A stretch of 64,000 nt of DNA from the NCBI RefSeq assembly GCF_019352175.1, contig NZ_JACBYI010000018.1, positions 52,970 to 116,969 of the forward strand, given 5' to 3'. The notes beneath the pieces are model-generated. The model saw nothing but the letters and a program-made list of their open reading frames with translations, did not search any database and was not told the origin of the DNA. The stretch comes from Paenibacillus sp. S150 (GTDB taxonomy: Bacteria; Bacillota; Bacilli; Paenibacillales; Paenibacillaceae). Every line of letters begins with the position of its first letter. Position 1 is the first letter of the stretch. Position numbers and translations under genes: made by a program. Positions 1-8,222 of this stretch are shown piece after piece.

Positions 1-2665
1 CCGGGTTGGCGATCGGCGACACCTGCTCCAGGCTGATGAAGTCAATTGCGTACTGCGAGGTATTCGCGGCATCCTTTTGCAGGCGGATCGTGCTTCCGGC
101 CGGAATGGTGCTGTCGAACATCATGTTGGCTTCATCATAGATGTGGCGCGGCGAGCCGGCGCTTGGCGAATTGCCCGGACTGGTTTCCGAGCCATACAGC
201 CAGGCGTATTTGGAGGTCAGGCTGATGGCCTTCGTGAACACTCCGTTGACATACACGTTCAGCGTGGCATTGGTTCCGCCTCCGCTGGCCGAATCCGGGA
301 TGGAAAAGCGCGTAACGAGCGTATTGGTGCTGGCTTTGGTGGTGAATTCCACATAGCTGCCCGTCGAGTTCAGCGTGACGGCTCTTCTGCCCGAGGCTTC
401 GCCGGCCAGATCGCCGATATTGCGGTTCGGCGCAAGCTTGACGGCTCCGCCGCCGACCACTCCATCCTCTGCTTCGTACATGTCGTAAGGCATGTTGGCC
501 CCCCGCCCGATATGCAGCGGCTGGGTCTGGATGTTGTTGGCCCGTTTTACCTCAAGCTCATTGGCATCTGCGGCAATTTCACTCTTCACCGTGTATTTGC
601 CGTTCACTGCATTCCAGGTGCCGAGTGTAACCGGTGCGGTCGTGGCACCGCTGGCAATGACGCCGCTGTAAACGCCGGTCAGCGTTTTGACCACGGCATT
701 TGTTGCGGCATCAATTACCGTCAGTGTAAGGTTATGCGCCCCGCCGGCTGAAGCGGCCGTTCCCTGGTTTTTAATGGCTATGGAGAAGGTTACGGTATTG
801 CCTCCCGCCGGATTGCCCGGCGTCCAGCTTACCGGGGAAGCGATCAGATCGGAGCTGGATACCGGATTTACTGTAAGGGAAGACGGATTCGTATAGCTGT
901 TATTCCCCTCATTCAGCTCGATGACCAGGTTGCTCTCATCAACCTTGGCGCTCAGCGCATAGGCCCCTGCATCCCTGGCCCCGATGTTCAGTGACACATT
1001 GCTTGCGGCTCCTGCAGCCAGAGCGCCGACAGGCGCTGTTCCCGCCAGGGTTGTGCCCAGGTAGAAGCCCACATTCGTCGCGGCGGAGGCGGAGGTTCCT
1101 GCGTTTTTAACTGCTGCGGTTAAGGTTATGGCATCTGTCTCGACCGGAGCCGCCGGTGACCAGGACATTGCTGTTATTGTCAGATCCGGATTGGCTGCCG
1201 GTGTGCCGATAATCTGGAATTCAGCCACCTGTCCGGCGCTTGAACCCGAATTGGCGGTGATTTTCAGCTGAAGCTCGCTTACAGTGGCTGTGACCGGAAT
1301 GGTCACGGAATTGCCGCTGGCCGGATTAAAAGTATAGCTGGCTGCCGGAACCAGACTGGTGAATGCCGAGGTTGCCTGATTATGTCCCAGCACTTCGATT
1401 GTTTGGGTACGGGTAGCCCAGGCGGAAGCCGGGTTCAGCTTCACTACGACCGAGGTCACGCTGGCATTGGCGCCGAGATTGACGCTCAGCGTATTCGGAT
1501 AGCTGCCGCCCGCCCCTTCCCAGTAGGTGGTCACATCGCCGTCGTTGGCGTTGGCCGGCACGAACGTGTAGATGGAGGAAGAAGCGTTAATGCTTTTGCC
1601 GATTGCCAGATTGGACCCGGGTCCTGTGCTTGGTGTGGCTGTAGGAGAGGCGGAGGGCGCAGGTGTAGCAGTAGGAGCAGCTGTTGGCGTTGCCGTAGGT
1701 GCCGGTGTAGAGGTTGGTGCTGCCGTTGGCGTTGCTGTCGGCGCAGCACCCGGCGTAAGGGTCAGATTGTCCAGATTTACATTGCCGGAATCTGTGGCAT
1801 CATACTTGTAGGCAATTGTGTTGGAGCCGGACAGCAAGCTGAGTGTTTCGGTTTTGGTTGACCAGTTGTCCCAGTTGGCCAGATTGGCGAACGAGGTTTG
1901 CTTGATCTTCGTGCCGTTGACGTACACACTTAGCGTCTTGGTGCTGCCCGAGGCATTGGCGTATCTCAGCGCGGCATCGTAGCTGCCTGCAGAAGCGGCG
2001 GTCACCGTAAAGGTTGTGGCTGCTCCCTGTGCGAGATATCCGTCGACAAAAGCCGAGCCGGTGTAGCCGCTGTGGTCGGTGTTGGTTTTGGCTCCGCCCG
2101 ATAATGCGGCTGACTCCGCTTCATAAATCCCGCCGGGAGCTGTTGTTGAGCCGTAAACCTCCAATTCTGACAGCTGTGCCGCCGGCCAGCCTGTATTCGC
2201 CGTGAAATTCACTCTGATGTAGCGGGCTGTGGCAGCCGTGAAATTGATAGTTACCGTGTTAGAGCCGGAAGGACTAAAGGTGTAGCCGGCGGAGGCCGCC
2301 AGATTGCTGTAAGAGGCATCATTGGTGCTGCCTTGAACCGACAGCGTTTGTGTTCTTGCCTCCCAGGAGGCCGGCAGCTTCAGCACAACTTGATTAACAC
2401 TGCTGCTTGCCCCCAGATCCACCCTGATCCACTGGGGAAAAGCATTGCCGGAGCTCTCCCAGTACGTTGCCTGGCTGCTGTCATTCGCATTGGACGCGAC
2501 GTACACATCTCCGACCGAGCTTGCCGTAATTGCCTTGCCTGCCGCCAGATTTCCCGCCGCCGAGCTGACCGCCGGGAACAGCGTGAGCTGGCCTGCGAAC
2601 AGCACAGCGATCAGGCAGCAGGTGAGAAATGTTTTTGCAGCAGATGCTCTATTTCCTGTGAACAT
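1..2665 (-). CDS. Secreted multidomain alpha-1,3-glucanase-like (GH87-type) protein, C-terminal part beyond window
   Basis: The frame opens at an ATG preceded by AGGAGGTGG and stays open to the window edge (about 888 residues seen). In order: signal peptide (about 1-37, ending VSSAA); discoidin/F5-8C domain (about 38-173); CBM6/35-like domain starting IYEAESAALSGG (about 180-304); a Thr/Pro/Ala linker of PTATPTAAP type (about 305-347); second discoidin domain (about 350-487); two CARDB-like domains (about 490-590 and 598-720); then a YDMYEAEDG beta-sandwich running off the window. Discoidin-CBM6-TP linker-discoidin-spacer-catalytic is the known order of bacterial GH87 alpha-1,3-glucanases such as Agl-KA. 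The catalytic beta-helix is not in view, so the activity is inferred. It is probably secreted to attack fungal alpha-1,3-glucan. Another beta-helix hydrolase is the main alternative. Confidence 0.72.
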   Translation of the reverse strand, partial: MFTGNRASAAKTFLTCCLIAVLFAGQLTLFPAVSSAAGNLAAGKAITASSVGDVYVASNANDSSQATYWESSGNAFPQWIRVDLGASSSVNQVVLKLPASWEARTQTLSVQGSTNDASYSNLAASAGYTFSPSGSNTVTINFTAATARYIRVNFTANTGWPAAQLSELEVYGSTTAPGGIYEAESAALSGGAKTNTDHSGYTGSAFVDGYLAQGAATTFTVTAASAGSYDAALRYANASGSTKTLSVYVNGTKIKQTSFANLANWDNWSTKTETLSLLSGSNTIAYKYDATDSGNVNLDNLTLTPGAAPTATPTAAPTSTPAPTATPTAAPTATPAPSASPTATPSTGPGSNLAIGKSINASSSIYTFVPANANDGDVTTYWEGAGGSYPNTLSVNLGANASVTSVVVKLNPASAWATRTQTIEVLGHNQATSAFTSLVPAASYTFNPASGNSVTIPVTATVSELQLKITANSGSSAGQVAEFQIIGTPAANPDLTITAMSWSPAAPVETDAITLTAAVKNAGTSASAATNVGFYLGTTLAGTAPVGALAAGAASNVSLNIGARDAGAYALSAKVDESNLVIELNEGNNSYTNPSSLTVNPVSSSDLIASPVSWTPGNPAGGNTVTFSIAIKNQGTAASAGGAHNLTLTVIDAATNAVVKTLTGVYSGVIASGATTAPVTLGTWNAVNGKYTVKSEIAADANELEVKRANNIQTQPLHIGRGANMPYDMYEAEDGVVGGGAVKLAPNRNIGDLAGEASGRRAVTLNSTGSYVEFTTKASTNTLVTRFSIPDSASGGGTNATLNVYVNGVFTKAISLTSKYAWLYGSETSPGNSPSAGSPRHIYDEANMMFDSTIPAGSTIRLQKDAANTSQYAIDFISLEQVSPIANP

Positions 2666-2702
2666 GGACAACCACCTCCTATAATTGTTTGGAGCCGCTT
2701 TA

Positions 2703-2717
2703 AGTATGCGCTTTCAA
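2703..2717 (-). promoter_or_regulatory. cre-like CcpA site upstream of the glucanase-like gene
   Basis: On the minus strand TTGAAAGCGCATACT fits the degenerate cre consensus WTGNAANCGNWNNCW at every position. It lies about 40-50 bases upstream of the start codon, consistent with carbon catabolite control. CcpA binding is inferred from the motif only. Confidence 0.5.
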
Positions 2718-3069
2718 AATAATCCCTTCGGCACACCCTCCTCCGGAATTTTGTTCTTCCCTCCTCTGCTGTGGCTTTTCTGCTAATTAGCCTGTTCTCC
2801 CGTCTCTAAAATGCGCAAAAAAAGAACGATCCCCTTGCGTAATCCTGCAGAACAACAGGCCGCAATCGCAAGATGCACGGACCGAACCCGGGGACTTCCC
2901 TGTGAACTAACTAATTATGGTAATAATATAAGATATCGCTAGGTTTTGATCGAGGGCCGATTCTATGAATTGTATGTGCAATATTACGCTTTGCGGTTTT
3001 TTTTGCAGTGCTTTTGCAGCGTCCGGCAGCACAGGGTTTATACAGGTGTTTCCTATGGCGCGATACAGC

Positions 3070-3112
3070 AAAAACAGGCCCTGCCGATGGCGGATCACCG
3101 GATTCAGGGCCA
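3070..3112 (-). terminator. Rho-independent terminator of the HAD gene
   Basis: On the minus strand, arms GGCCCTG and CAGGGCC enclose a 21-base loop and are followed by TGTTTTTG. It begins about 15 bases after the stop codon of the HAD hydrolase. The rest of 2666-3069 shows only the cre-like site; no convincing gene was seen there. Confidence 0.65.
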
Positions 3113-3126
3113 TTCGGGGTGGGAAT

Positions 3127-4008
3127 TCAACCGTGGGTGCCGGGCCATCCATTACCCTCCTGCAATCCCAGCAGCTCACGGAGTTCGGCAAAGGTACTGG
3201 CGACAGCCGCAGGCTTATCTCCTGTCCCCGGCTTATCCTGCAAAGGGTTGAACCAAATCGCCTGCCAGCCTGCCGCGCTTGCTCCGGCTATATCCTTGGA
3301 CCATGAGTCTCCAATGTAAAGAGATTCCTCAGCCTTCGTTCCTGTACATTCATTTGCTAAACGGAAAATACGCGGGTCCGGCTTCATGAAGCCCGCCTTA
3401 CCCGAAATAACCGTCCGTTCCTCCGGGACATAGCGGCTCAGTCCGAGGGTCTGCAGCTTGCTCCGTTGATGCTCCTCATTGCCGTTCGTAATAATGCCGA
3501 CAATTATTCCGCATCCGATAAGGCTTGCCAGCAGTTCACCGGCCCCTTCATTAATACGCATCTCACCCTGAAGGCGGGTATATTCCTTCTGAATTTGCGC
3601 TCCCTGCTCACAGCTTGCCTGCACGCCAAAGTCGGCCAAGCCCCGTATGAAGCGCTCTTCCCTCATCTGCGCCGCCCGTTCCCCTTGCGGTGAAGCCTGC
3701 AGCAGATTTCCCTCTGCCGACAATTTCTCGCTGTAGTAACCGATCCGGCGGTAGGCGTCGCGGAATGCAAACCCCTCAGGAAATGCCAGCACCGCCCGCA
3801 GCGCATTGCAGGTTAAGTCAAACTGGCTGTACAGGGTGTCATCCACATCGAAAAAAATACTGCGGATGCCCTCGCGATCCAGCAGATTTCCCGCAACCGC
3901 AGGATCAGCTCCGGCCGCATCCAGCGGCATTTGATGATGTGTGTTCAAGCCAAAGCCGGGCTTGCGGGGATAATCCCCCTTTGCCGTCTGCAATCTCCAC
4001 GCTTCCAT
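3127..4008 (-). CDS. HAD-superfamily hydrolase (YjjG-like phosphatase)
   Basis: 293 residues. All four HAD motifs are visible: DVDDTLY (motif I, nucleophile and acid Asp, about residue 53), ITNG (motif II), a Lys followed by KPDPRIF (motif III), and GDSWSKDIAGA (motif IV). The cap between motifs I and II is helical, as in YjjG/YfnB-type phosphatases that act on nucleotides or small phosphorylated metabolites. The ATG follows AGGAGG at good spacing. About 45 residues precede motif I, longer than usual for this group. It appears monocistronic, with a terminator right behind. The substrate cannot be read from sequence. Confidence 0.85.
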   Translation of the reverse strand: MEAWRLQTAKGDYPRKPGFGLNTHHQMPLDAAGADPAVAGNLLDREGIRSIFFDVDDTLYSQFDLTCNALRAVLAFPEGFAFRDAYRRIGYYSEKLSAEGNLLQASPQGERAAQMREERFIRGLADFGVQASCEQGAQIQKEYTRLQGEMRINEGAGELLASLIGCGIIVGIITNGNEEHQRSKLQTLGLSRYVPEERTVISGKAGFMKPDPRIFRLANECTGTKAEESLYIGDSWSKDIAGASAAGWQAIWFNPLQDKPGTGDKPAAVASTFAELRELLGLQEGNGWPGTHG

Positions 4009-4179
4009 GCTTCATTCCTCCTGTGTCCTCTCTATGATGGACCCGCCCATCTCTTAATCTATTCCGGCAGTTCATGAATCATTATTTCACGGAAACACGC
4101 CAGTCTGCAATCCTTGGGCCCCAGACAGAAACAATAGGATGCTTCATCAAGTGAAGCATAATCCTTATACTTCAACAAG

Positions 4180-4299
4180 CAGAAACGGCCGCCGTCCTTA
4201 TATAAGGGACGGGGCGTTTCAGCGAGAAATAGAAGGATAATTTAGTGTGCAGAGCATATAAATTATATTTCAAGTGGAAACGGCTACGCCGTCCTTGAC
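4180..4299 (+). repeat. Dispersed hairpin repeat family A, copy 1 plus a partial copy
   Basis: AAACGG..CCGTCCTTATATAAGGGACGG..CGTTTCAGCG forms a long imperfect hairpin, followed by a conserved tail (GAGAAATAGAAGGATAAT and an AT-rich stretch). The start of a second copy (GTGGAAACGGCTACGCCGTC) follows at about 4274. Related copies lie at 8054, 10300 (inverted), 53041 and 63545. No protein coding is evident. Confidence 0.8.
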
Positions 4300-4427
4300 C
4301 GGGCAGCGCAGCTGTTTGCATTTCAGGTGTAAGGCTGGCCGCGGTTCCCTGGCTCTCCGGTTCCCCTGGCCGGCTGAAGCTCTTCCTCCCCGATCCCTCC
4401 AGACCTTCCTGCTGAGACCCGGCGGCT

Positions 4428-4555
4428 ACGCCCAAGTGGAAAAAGGAAACTTAATCCCCACATTCCCTTTCTCGCTTGCGTTAGCGGGAAAAAGGAGACC
4501 TAATTGATCCTCTCCCTTACAGAGGAAAACGCCTGCATTAAGATGAATTTGAACC
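4428..4555 (+). repeat. Dispersed intergenic repeat family C, copy 1
   Basis: A stretch around GCCCAAGT, CTTAAT and GTTAGCGGGAAAAAGG, then ACCTAAT and a CTT..AGAGGAA hairpin. It is closely similar to 22727-22860. Both copies are non-coding and lie between genes. It is less conserved than families A, B and D. Confidence 0.6.
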
Positions 4556-4559
4556 TTTA

Positions 4560-4788
4560 ATCCAAAGGGCAGCCAGTTTAGTGGTAAAAAGGATAACTAA
4601 GGTAACGCATTCGGATTCCGGATCATCCCTAGTGGGAAAAAGTACAACTAATCCGGCTGAAATCAGCTATTTGGAGGGAGCGTGCCTCTATTAAGTGTAC
4701 AAAATCCCACTAAAACCCGTTAAATCCAAAATTCCAGCCCATTAGTGTTACTTTTTACACTTCGCTTCCGTTCCCTATGAATCTCCTT
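4560..4788 (+). repeat. Dispersed intergenic repeat family B, copy 1
   Basis: About 230 bases match 12172-12402 almost throughout. Shared landmarks in order are TTAGTGGTAAAAAG, ATCCCTAGTGGGAAAAAGTA, CACTAAAACCCGTTAAATCC and TTACTTTTTACACTTCGCTT. It ends at the first unit of the 11-bp tandem array. A third, partial copy lies inverted near 63780-63880. Confidence 0.85.
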
Positions 4789-4975
4789 GCGTTCCATCAG
4801 CGTTCCATCAGCGTTCCATCAGCGTTCCACCAGCGTTCCATCAGCGTTCCACCAACGTTCCATCAGCGTTCCACCAGCGTTCCATCAGCGTTCCATCAGC
4901 GTTCCATCAGCGTTCCATCAGCGTTCCATCAGCGTTCCATCAGCGTTCCATCAGCGTTCCACCAGCGTTCCATCA
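4789..4975 (+). repeat. Minisatellite: 17 tandem copies of an 11-bp unit
   Basis: Unit GCGTTCCATCA repeats 17 times without gaps. Four units carry CACCA instead of CATCA and one starts with A. Because 11 is not a multiple of 3, the array reads as a Ser/Val/Pro/Phe/His/Gln/Arg-rich peptide in any frame, so open frames over it are artefacts. In the equivalent place the other family B copies (12403 and about 63823) have a single unit. Confidence 0.95.
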
Positions 4976-5014
4976 GCGTTTTCAGGTACGCTGGTTCCAT
5001 TCATATACATTAAA

Positions 5015-5371
5015 TTACCTTTTTGGCTCAAAGCCAAAATCAGCGGTTGACGATGTGAATGAAGTCCGCTGCGGGTCCAGAGGGTTCCTCCGGCCGCTGT
5101 TATAGCCCGGTTTCCTGATTGGAATAAGATTACTGCTTGAATTCAGATGGAGCCAGCTTTTTCCCACGATTCCTTTAAGACTTTTCCGTATTTCCGTCCG
5201 TATAAATGTACTAATTCTTACGAATTCCACTTTACTCCATTCCACTTCACGCCCCTGCCCCGGTAGCGGCCTCGGTTGGACCCGCTCTATTCCCGCTTCC
5301 TCCTGCAAAACATAGAACCCTTGAACTCCGCACGGCTCAGCAGACTCCGCACAATTAGGGGGGGCTGACAC
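5015..5371 (-). CDS. Hypothetical 118-residue ORF, possibly repeat-derived
   Basis: The frame starts with GTG and has no clear ribosome binding site. It is basic and Arg/Ser/Pro-rich, with no recognisable domain or membrane segment. It lies between the tandem array and the chemoreceptor gene, in a region otherwise made of repeats. Similar short ORFs are, from memory, scattered in Paenibacillus genomes, which would fit a repeated non-coding element rather than a gene. I regard expression as unproven. Confidence 0.25.
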   Translation of the reverse strand: MSAPPNCAESAEPCGVQGFYVLQEEAGIERVQPRPLPGQGREVEWSKVEFVRISTFIRTEIRKSLKGIVGKSWLHLNSSSNLIPIRKPGYNSGRRNPLDPQRTSFTSSTADFGFEPKR

Positions 5372-5388
5372 AAATCTAATATTTGGCC

Positions 5389-7083
5389 TTAAACGTTGAA
5401 GCGGGCAACCAGTCCCTGCAGCCCTTGAGCCATTGAATTCAGACTATTCGCGGAGGAGGCGATTTGTTCTACCGAAGCCATCTGCTCCTGGGAAGCAGCG
5501 GAGACCTGCTGGGTGCTCGCCGCAGTAGTTTCAGAGATCTGCACCACCTTGCGGATGGATTCCACAATCTCCTCAGTCGCAGCCGTGATTTCCTCCACGG
5601 CTCCTGAGACCTCCTGCACCTGGCCTGCCAGGGAATCGATAGAGAGGCGGATTCCGCCGAAGGATTTACCGGCTTCTTCAATAATCGCCGTCCCTCCATG
5701 CACCTCGCTTATGCTGTTCTTCATAATCTTCACCGCTTCGTCGGCATCGGACTGAATGCCCTCCGCCATGACGGCGATGAGATTAGCCGATTCGCCGGAC
5801 TGCTCCGCCAGCTTGCGGACCTGATCGGCTACCACGGCGAACCCGCGTCCCTGCTCTCCGGCCCGTGCCGCTTCAATCGTTGCGTTCAGCGCCAGCATAT
5901 TGGTCTGCGAGGCGATCCCTTTAATAACATCCACAATGCTGCCGATCTCACGGGAACGGTTAACGAAGCTCAGCACTTGCCCTGACAAGGTCTGAATAGC
6001 TTCGTTGATCGAAGACATCTGCTGCACCGCCGCCTGCAGCGATTCATCTCCGGCAACGGCGTATTCGCTTGAGCGTATCGAGGCCTCGGAAATATCCTGC
6101 ACACTGGAAGCAATCTGCTGAATGCCGATGGACATCTCCACAATCGTGGTCATATTGGTCTGCAGGTCATTCATCTGCCGGTCATTGCCGGAGGCGACCC
6201 GGCCCATGATTCCGGCAATCTTTTCCGTAGCTTCGGCAGTCAGGCTGCTCTCAGAGGTCAGCTTGACGGAGGATGCCGCAAGCCCGCTGGCCGACTCGGT
6301 GACCCGGCCGATCATTGCCGCCAGATTATCCGTCATTTTGTTGAAGTTATGCGCCAGCTCGCCTATTTCATCCTTCGTGCGCACCGTCAGCTTGCGGGTC
6401 AGGTCAGCGTCTCCCTCGGCAATCTCCTGCAGCTGTGCATTGACGCTGCGGAGCGGCTTCAGAATCCGCGCCGACAGGAGCAGTGCAATGACAGCCGCCA
6501 GCAGCACCGACAATCCTGTCACACCAAGGCTTACGGCCATCGCGAAACCCCTGTGGCTTGCGGAATCGCTCTGCTCCGTCTGGATCTCTTCAGTCAGGAC
6601 ATTTTGCAGTACCAGCTGGGAGTCGATGATCGTATCCAGGGAGAGGGAGGTGAACGCTTTTTGGGCAACAGGGAAATTCCCTGCCTTCGCCTCGGCGAAG
6701 GCACTCTCCAGCACCGTCAGATAATTGCCCCACTCACTCTGCAGCTTGTCCATACCGGACTGCTCCGCTTCATTCAGCCCTGCAGCCTGAAGCTCTTCTA
6801 TTGCCTTGGTGATTTCCGGAATCTGGGCCTCATAGCTGGCCAGATAAGCCGTCCGTTCCTCATCCGTGTTGCTCATTACGTATCTTGCAGCCAGCCCGTC
6901 CGCCGTGCGGATCTTGTCCGTCAGCCCCTGCACCAGCGAGAGCTTGCTGTAGTTGTGGTTAATCTGCTCTGTAAGCATGGTGGCCTTGCCCTGAAAAAAA
7001 GTGTTGCCTGCAATGGCAGCGATAAACACAATAATAACTGCGGCGAAGCCGAATAAGATTTTGGCGCGTATTTTGGTGAACAT
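5389..7083 (-). CDS. Methyl-accepting chemotaxis protein
   Basis: 564 residues from the chosen ATG, which has GGAGG seven bases upstream; an in-frame ATG two codons earlier sits too close to that site. Order: N-terminal membrane helix (FGFAAVIIVFIAAIAGNTFF), a four-helix-bundle-like extracellular sensor, a second membrane helix (about 190-215), HAMP segment, and a long cytoplasmic signalling coiled coil with the hairpin tip (QTNMLALNATIEAARAGEQG) that contacts CheA/CheW. The ligand is unknown. No chemotaxis genes are adjacent, so it is an orphan receptor. Confidence 0.93.
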   Translation of the reverse strand: MFTKIRAKILFGFAAVIIVFIAAIAGNTFFQGKATMLTEQINHNYSKLSLVQGLTDKIRTADGLAARYVMSNTDEERTAYLASYEAQIPEITKAIEELQAAGLNEAEQSGMDKLQSEWGNYLTVLESAFAEAKAGNFPVAQKAFTSLSLDTIIDSQLVLQNVLTEEIQTEQSDSASHRGFAMAVSLGVTGLSVLLAAVIALLLSARILKPLRSVNAQLQEIAEGDADLTRKLTVRTKDEIGELAHNFNKMTDNLAAMIGRVTESASGLAASSVKLTSESSLTAEATEKIAGIMGRVASGNDRQMNDLQTNMTTIVEMSIGIQQIASSVQDISEASIRSSEYAVAGDESLQAAVQQMSSINEAIQTLSGQVLSFVNRSREIGSIVDVIKGIASQTNMLALNATIEAARAGEQGRGFAVVADQVRKLAEQSGESANLIAVMAEGIQSDADEAVKIMKNSISEVHGGTAIIEEAGKSFGGIRLSIDSLAGQVQEVSGAVEEITAATEEIVESIRKVVQISETTAASTQQVSAASQEQMASVEQIASSANSLNSMAQGLQGLVARFNV

Positions 7084-7274
7084 ATCCATTCCTCCATATC
7101 TGTATGTGCTTTTTGCCAAGTGTCTCCGGATAGTCTGTTATGTACGGTACAACCGCTGATTTATGCTCTCCCCCTTCCGGTGAAAGCCGGGTATTTCCTG
7201 GTACTTTTATCCTACCCCGCAAAGCTTAAATGAAGCTGAAATAAAGCTAAGAGTTATCTTAAGGGTATGCACGC

Positions 7275-7317
7275 CAAAAAGACCGCCGTTCCTGCCCTGA
7301 GGCGGAATTGACGGTCT
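7275..7317 (-). terminator. Terminator of the Crp/Fnr regulator gene
   Basis: On the minus strand a GACCG..CGGTC stem contains an inner TTCCGCC/GGGCAGGAA pairing and is followed by TTTTT. It starts just after the stop codon at 7320. Confidence 0.7.
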
Positions 7318-7319
7318 CA

Positions 7320-8015
7320 CTATTCATACAGATTGCCGTTCGCCAGCAATGCCAGCTTGTCCCGGTCCAGCACACACAGACGGCCTTGCCTGCGTTCAAT
7401 AATGCCTTCCTCCACAAAACGGCGCACGATCCGGTTCAGATGCCGGTAGCTGGTCCCGAGCAAATCCGCCGTTTCCGCAAGTGTAGCTGTACGCAGTTCC
7501 TCCACGCGCTGGCCGCCGCTGTCTGCAAACAGGGACATTAGATAGCTGGCAAACCGGTTTTCCAGCGGGTAGAGCAGATTCAGCGCCGTAGACTGGCCCA
7601 GCGTATACATTTTATGGCTCAGCTCGCCTACCAGAAAACGGAGGAGCGCCGTGTTTTCCTCAAATTCCTTCAGCAGCAGCTTTCTTCCGGCAACCAGCAG
7701 CAGGCTTTCCCCCACCGACACCACTTCATTTTTGACCGGATACTGGTGCAGCAGCTCCACATCACCGATCACGGACATCGGCCTCGCAAAACGCACCAGC
7801 AGCGATTTCCCGTTAGGCAGCAGGGTATGAATCTTGAGCCTGCCCTGCACCAGAATAAACATATGCTCCAGCTGGTCTCCTACCGAGCAGACGGCCTCTC
7901 CGTCACTGTAGCACCGCAGCTCCATTGCGGAAATTGCCCCGGTGCTGAATATTCCCCCCAGGCCATTGTGCCCGGCCAGAGCATGAACCGTCTCCCGGTC
8001 TGCAATCCACTGCAT
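7320..8015 (-). CDS. Crp/Fnr-family transcriptional regulator (YeiL-like)
   Basis: 231 residues with AAAGGAGG before the ATG. Residues about 20-130 form a cyclic-nucleotide-binding-type beta-roll (GDQLEHMFILVQGRLKIHTLLPNG). A dimer helix follows, then a C-terminal winged helix with a Crp-type recognition helix (ETADLLGTSYRHLNRIVRRF). There is no Cys cluster, so no Fe-S sensor of the Fnr kind. The overall look resembles YeiL-type nutrient-stress regulators. It is transcribed alone, with its own terminator. Effector and targets are unknown. Confidence 0.85.
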   Translation of the reverse strand: MQWIADRETVHALAGHNGLGGIFSTGAISAMELRCYSDGEAVCSVGDQLEHMFILVQGRLKIHTLLPNGKSLLVRFARPMSVIGDVELLHQYPVKNEVVSVGESLLLVAGRKLLLKEFEENTALLRFLVGELSHKMYTLGQSTALNLLYPLENRFASYLMSLFADSGGQRVEELRTATLAETADLLGTSYRHLNRIVRRFVEEGIIERRQGRLCVLDRDKLALLANGNLYE

Positions 8016-8053
8016 AGCCGGCCTCCTTTCAATGCTGTCACGAATGAACCAAA

Positions 8054-8188
8054 CGGAAACGGCTCCGCTGTCCTTATAAGGAGCGTATGCTTCTGAAGAG
8101 CTATGCTTACATATCGCTTTCAGATATCCGTTTCAGCGAGAAATAGAAGGATCATTTATAGCGTTCAGCAACAAATTCTTATTTTTAA
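8054..8188 (+). repeat. Hairpin repeat family A, copy 2 (with internal insertion)
   Basis: It starts GGAAACGGCTCCGCTGTCCT and ends with the family tail CCGTTTCAGCGAGAAATAGA and an AT-rich stretch. About 45 extra bases, themselves containing ATATCGCTTTCAGATATC-like pairing, separate the hairpin arms compared with the other copies. Confidence 0.75.
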
Positions 8189-8222
8189 ATGTAACACAGC
8201 GCCCGGGACACAGCCAACTCTC

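Noticed and set aside
4789..4975. Tandem array looking at first like a CRISPR or a coding repeat
   Set aside because: The unit is 11 bases with no spacers, so it is not a CRISPR; the frames over it are just three readings of the same unit and the array lies in a known intergenic repeat.
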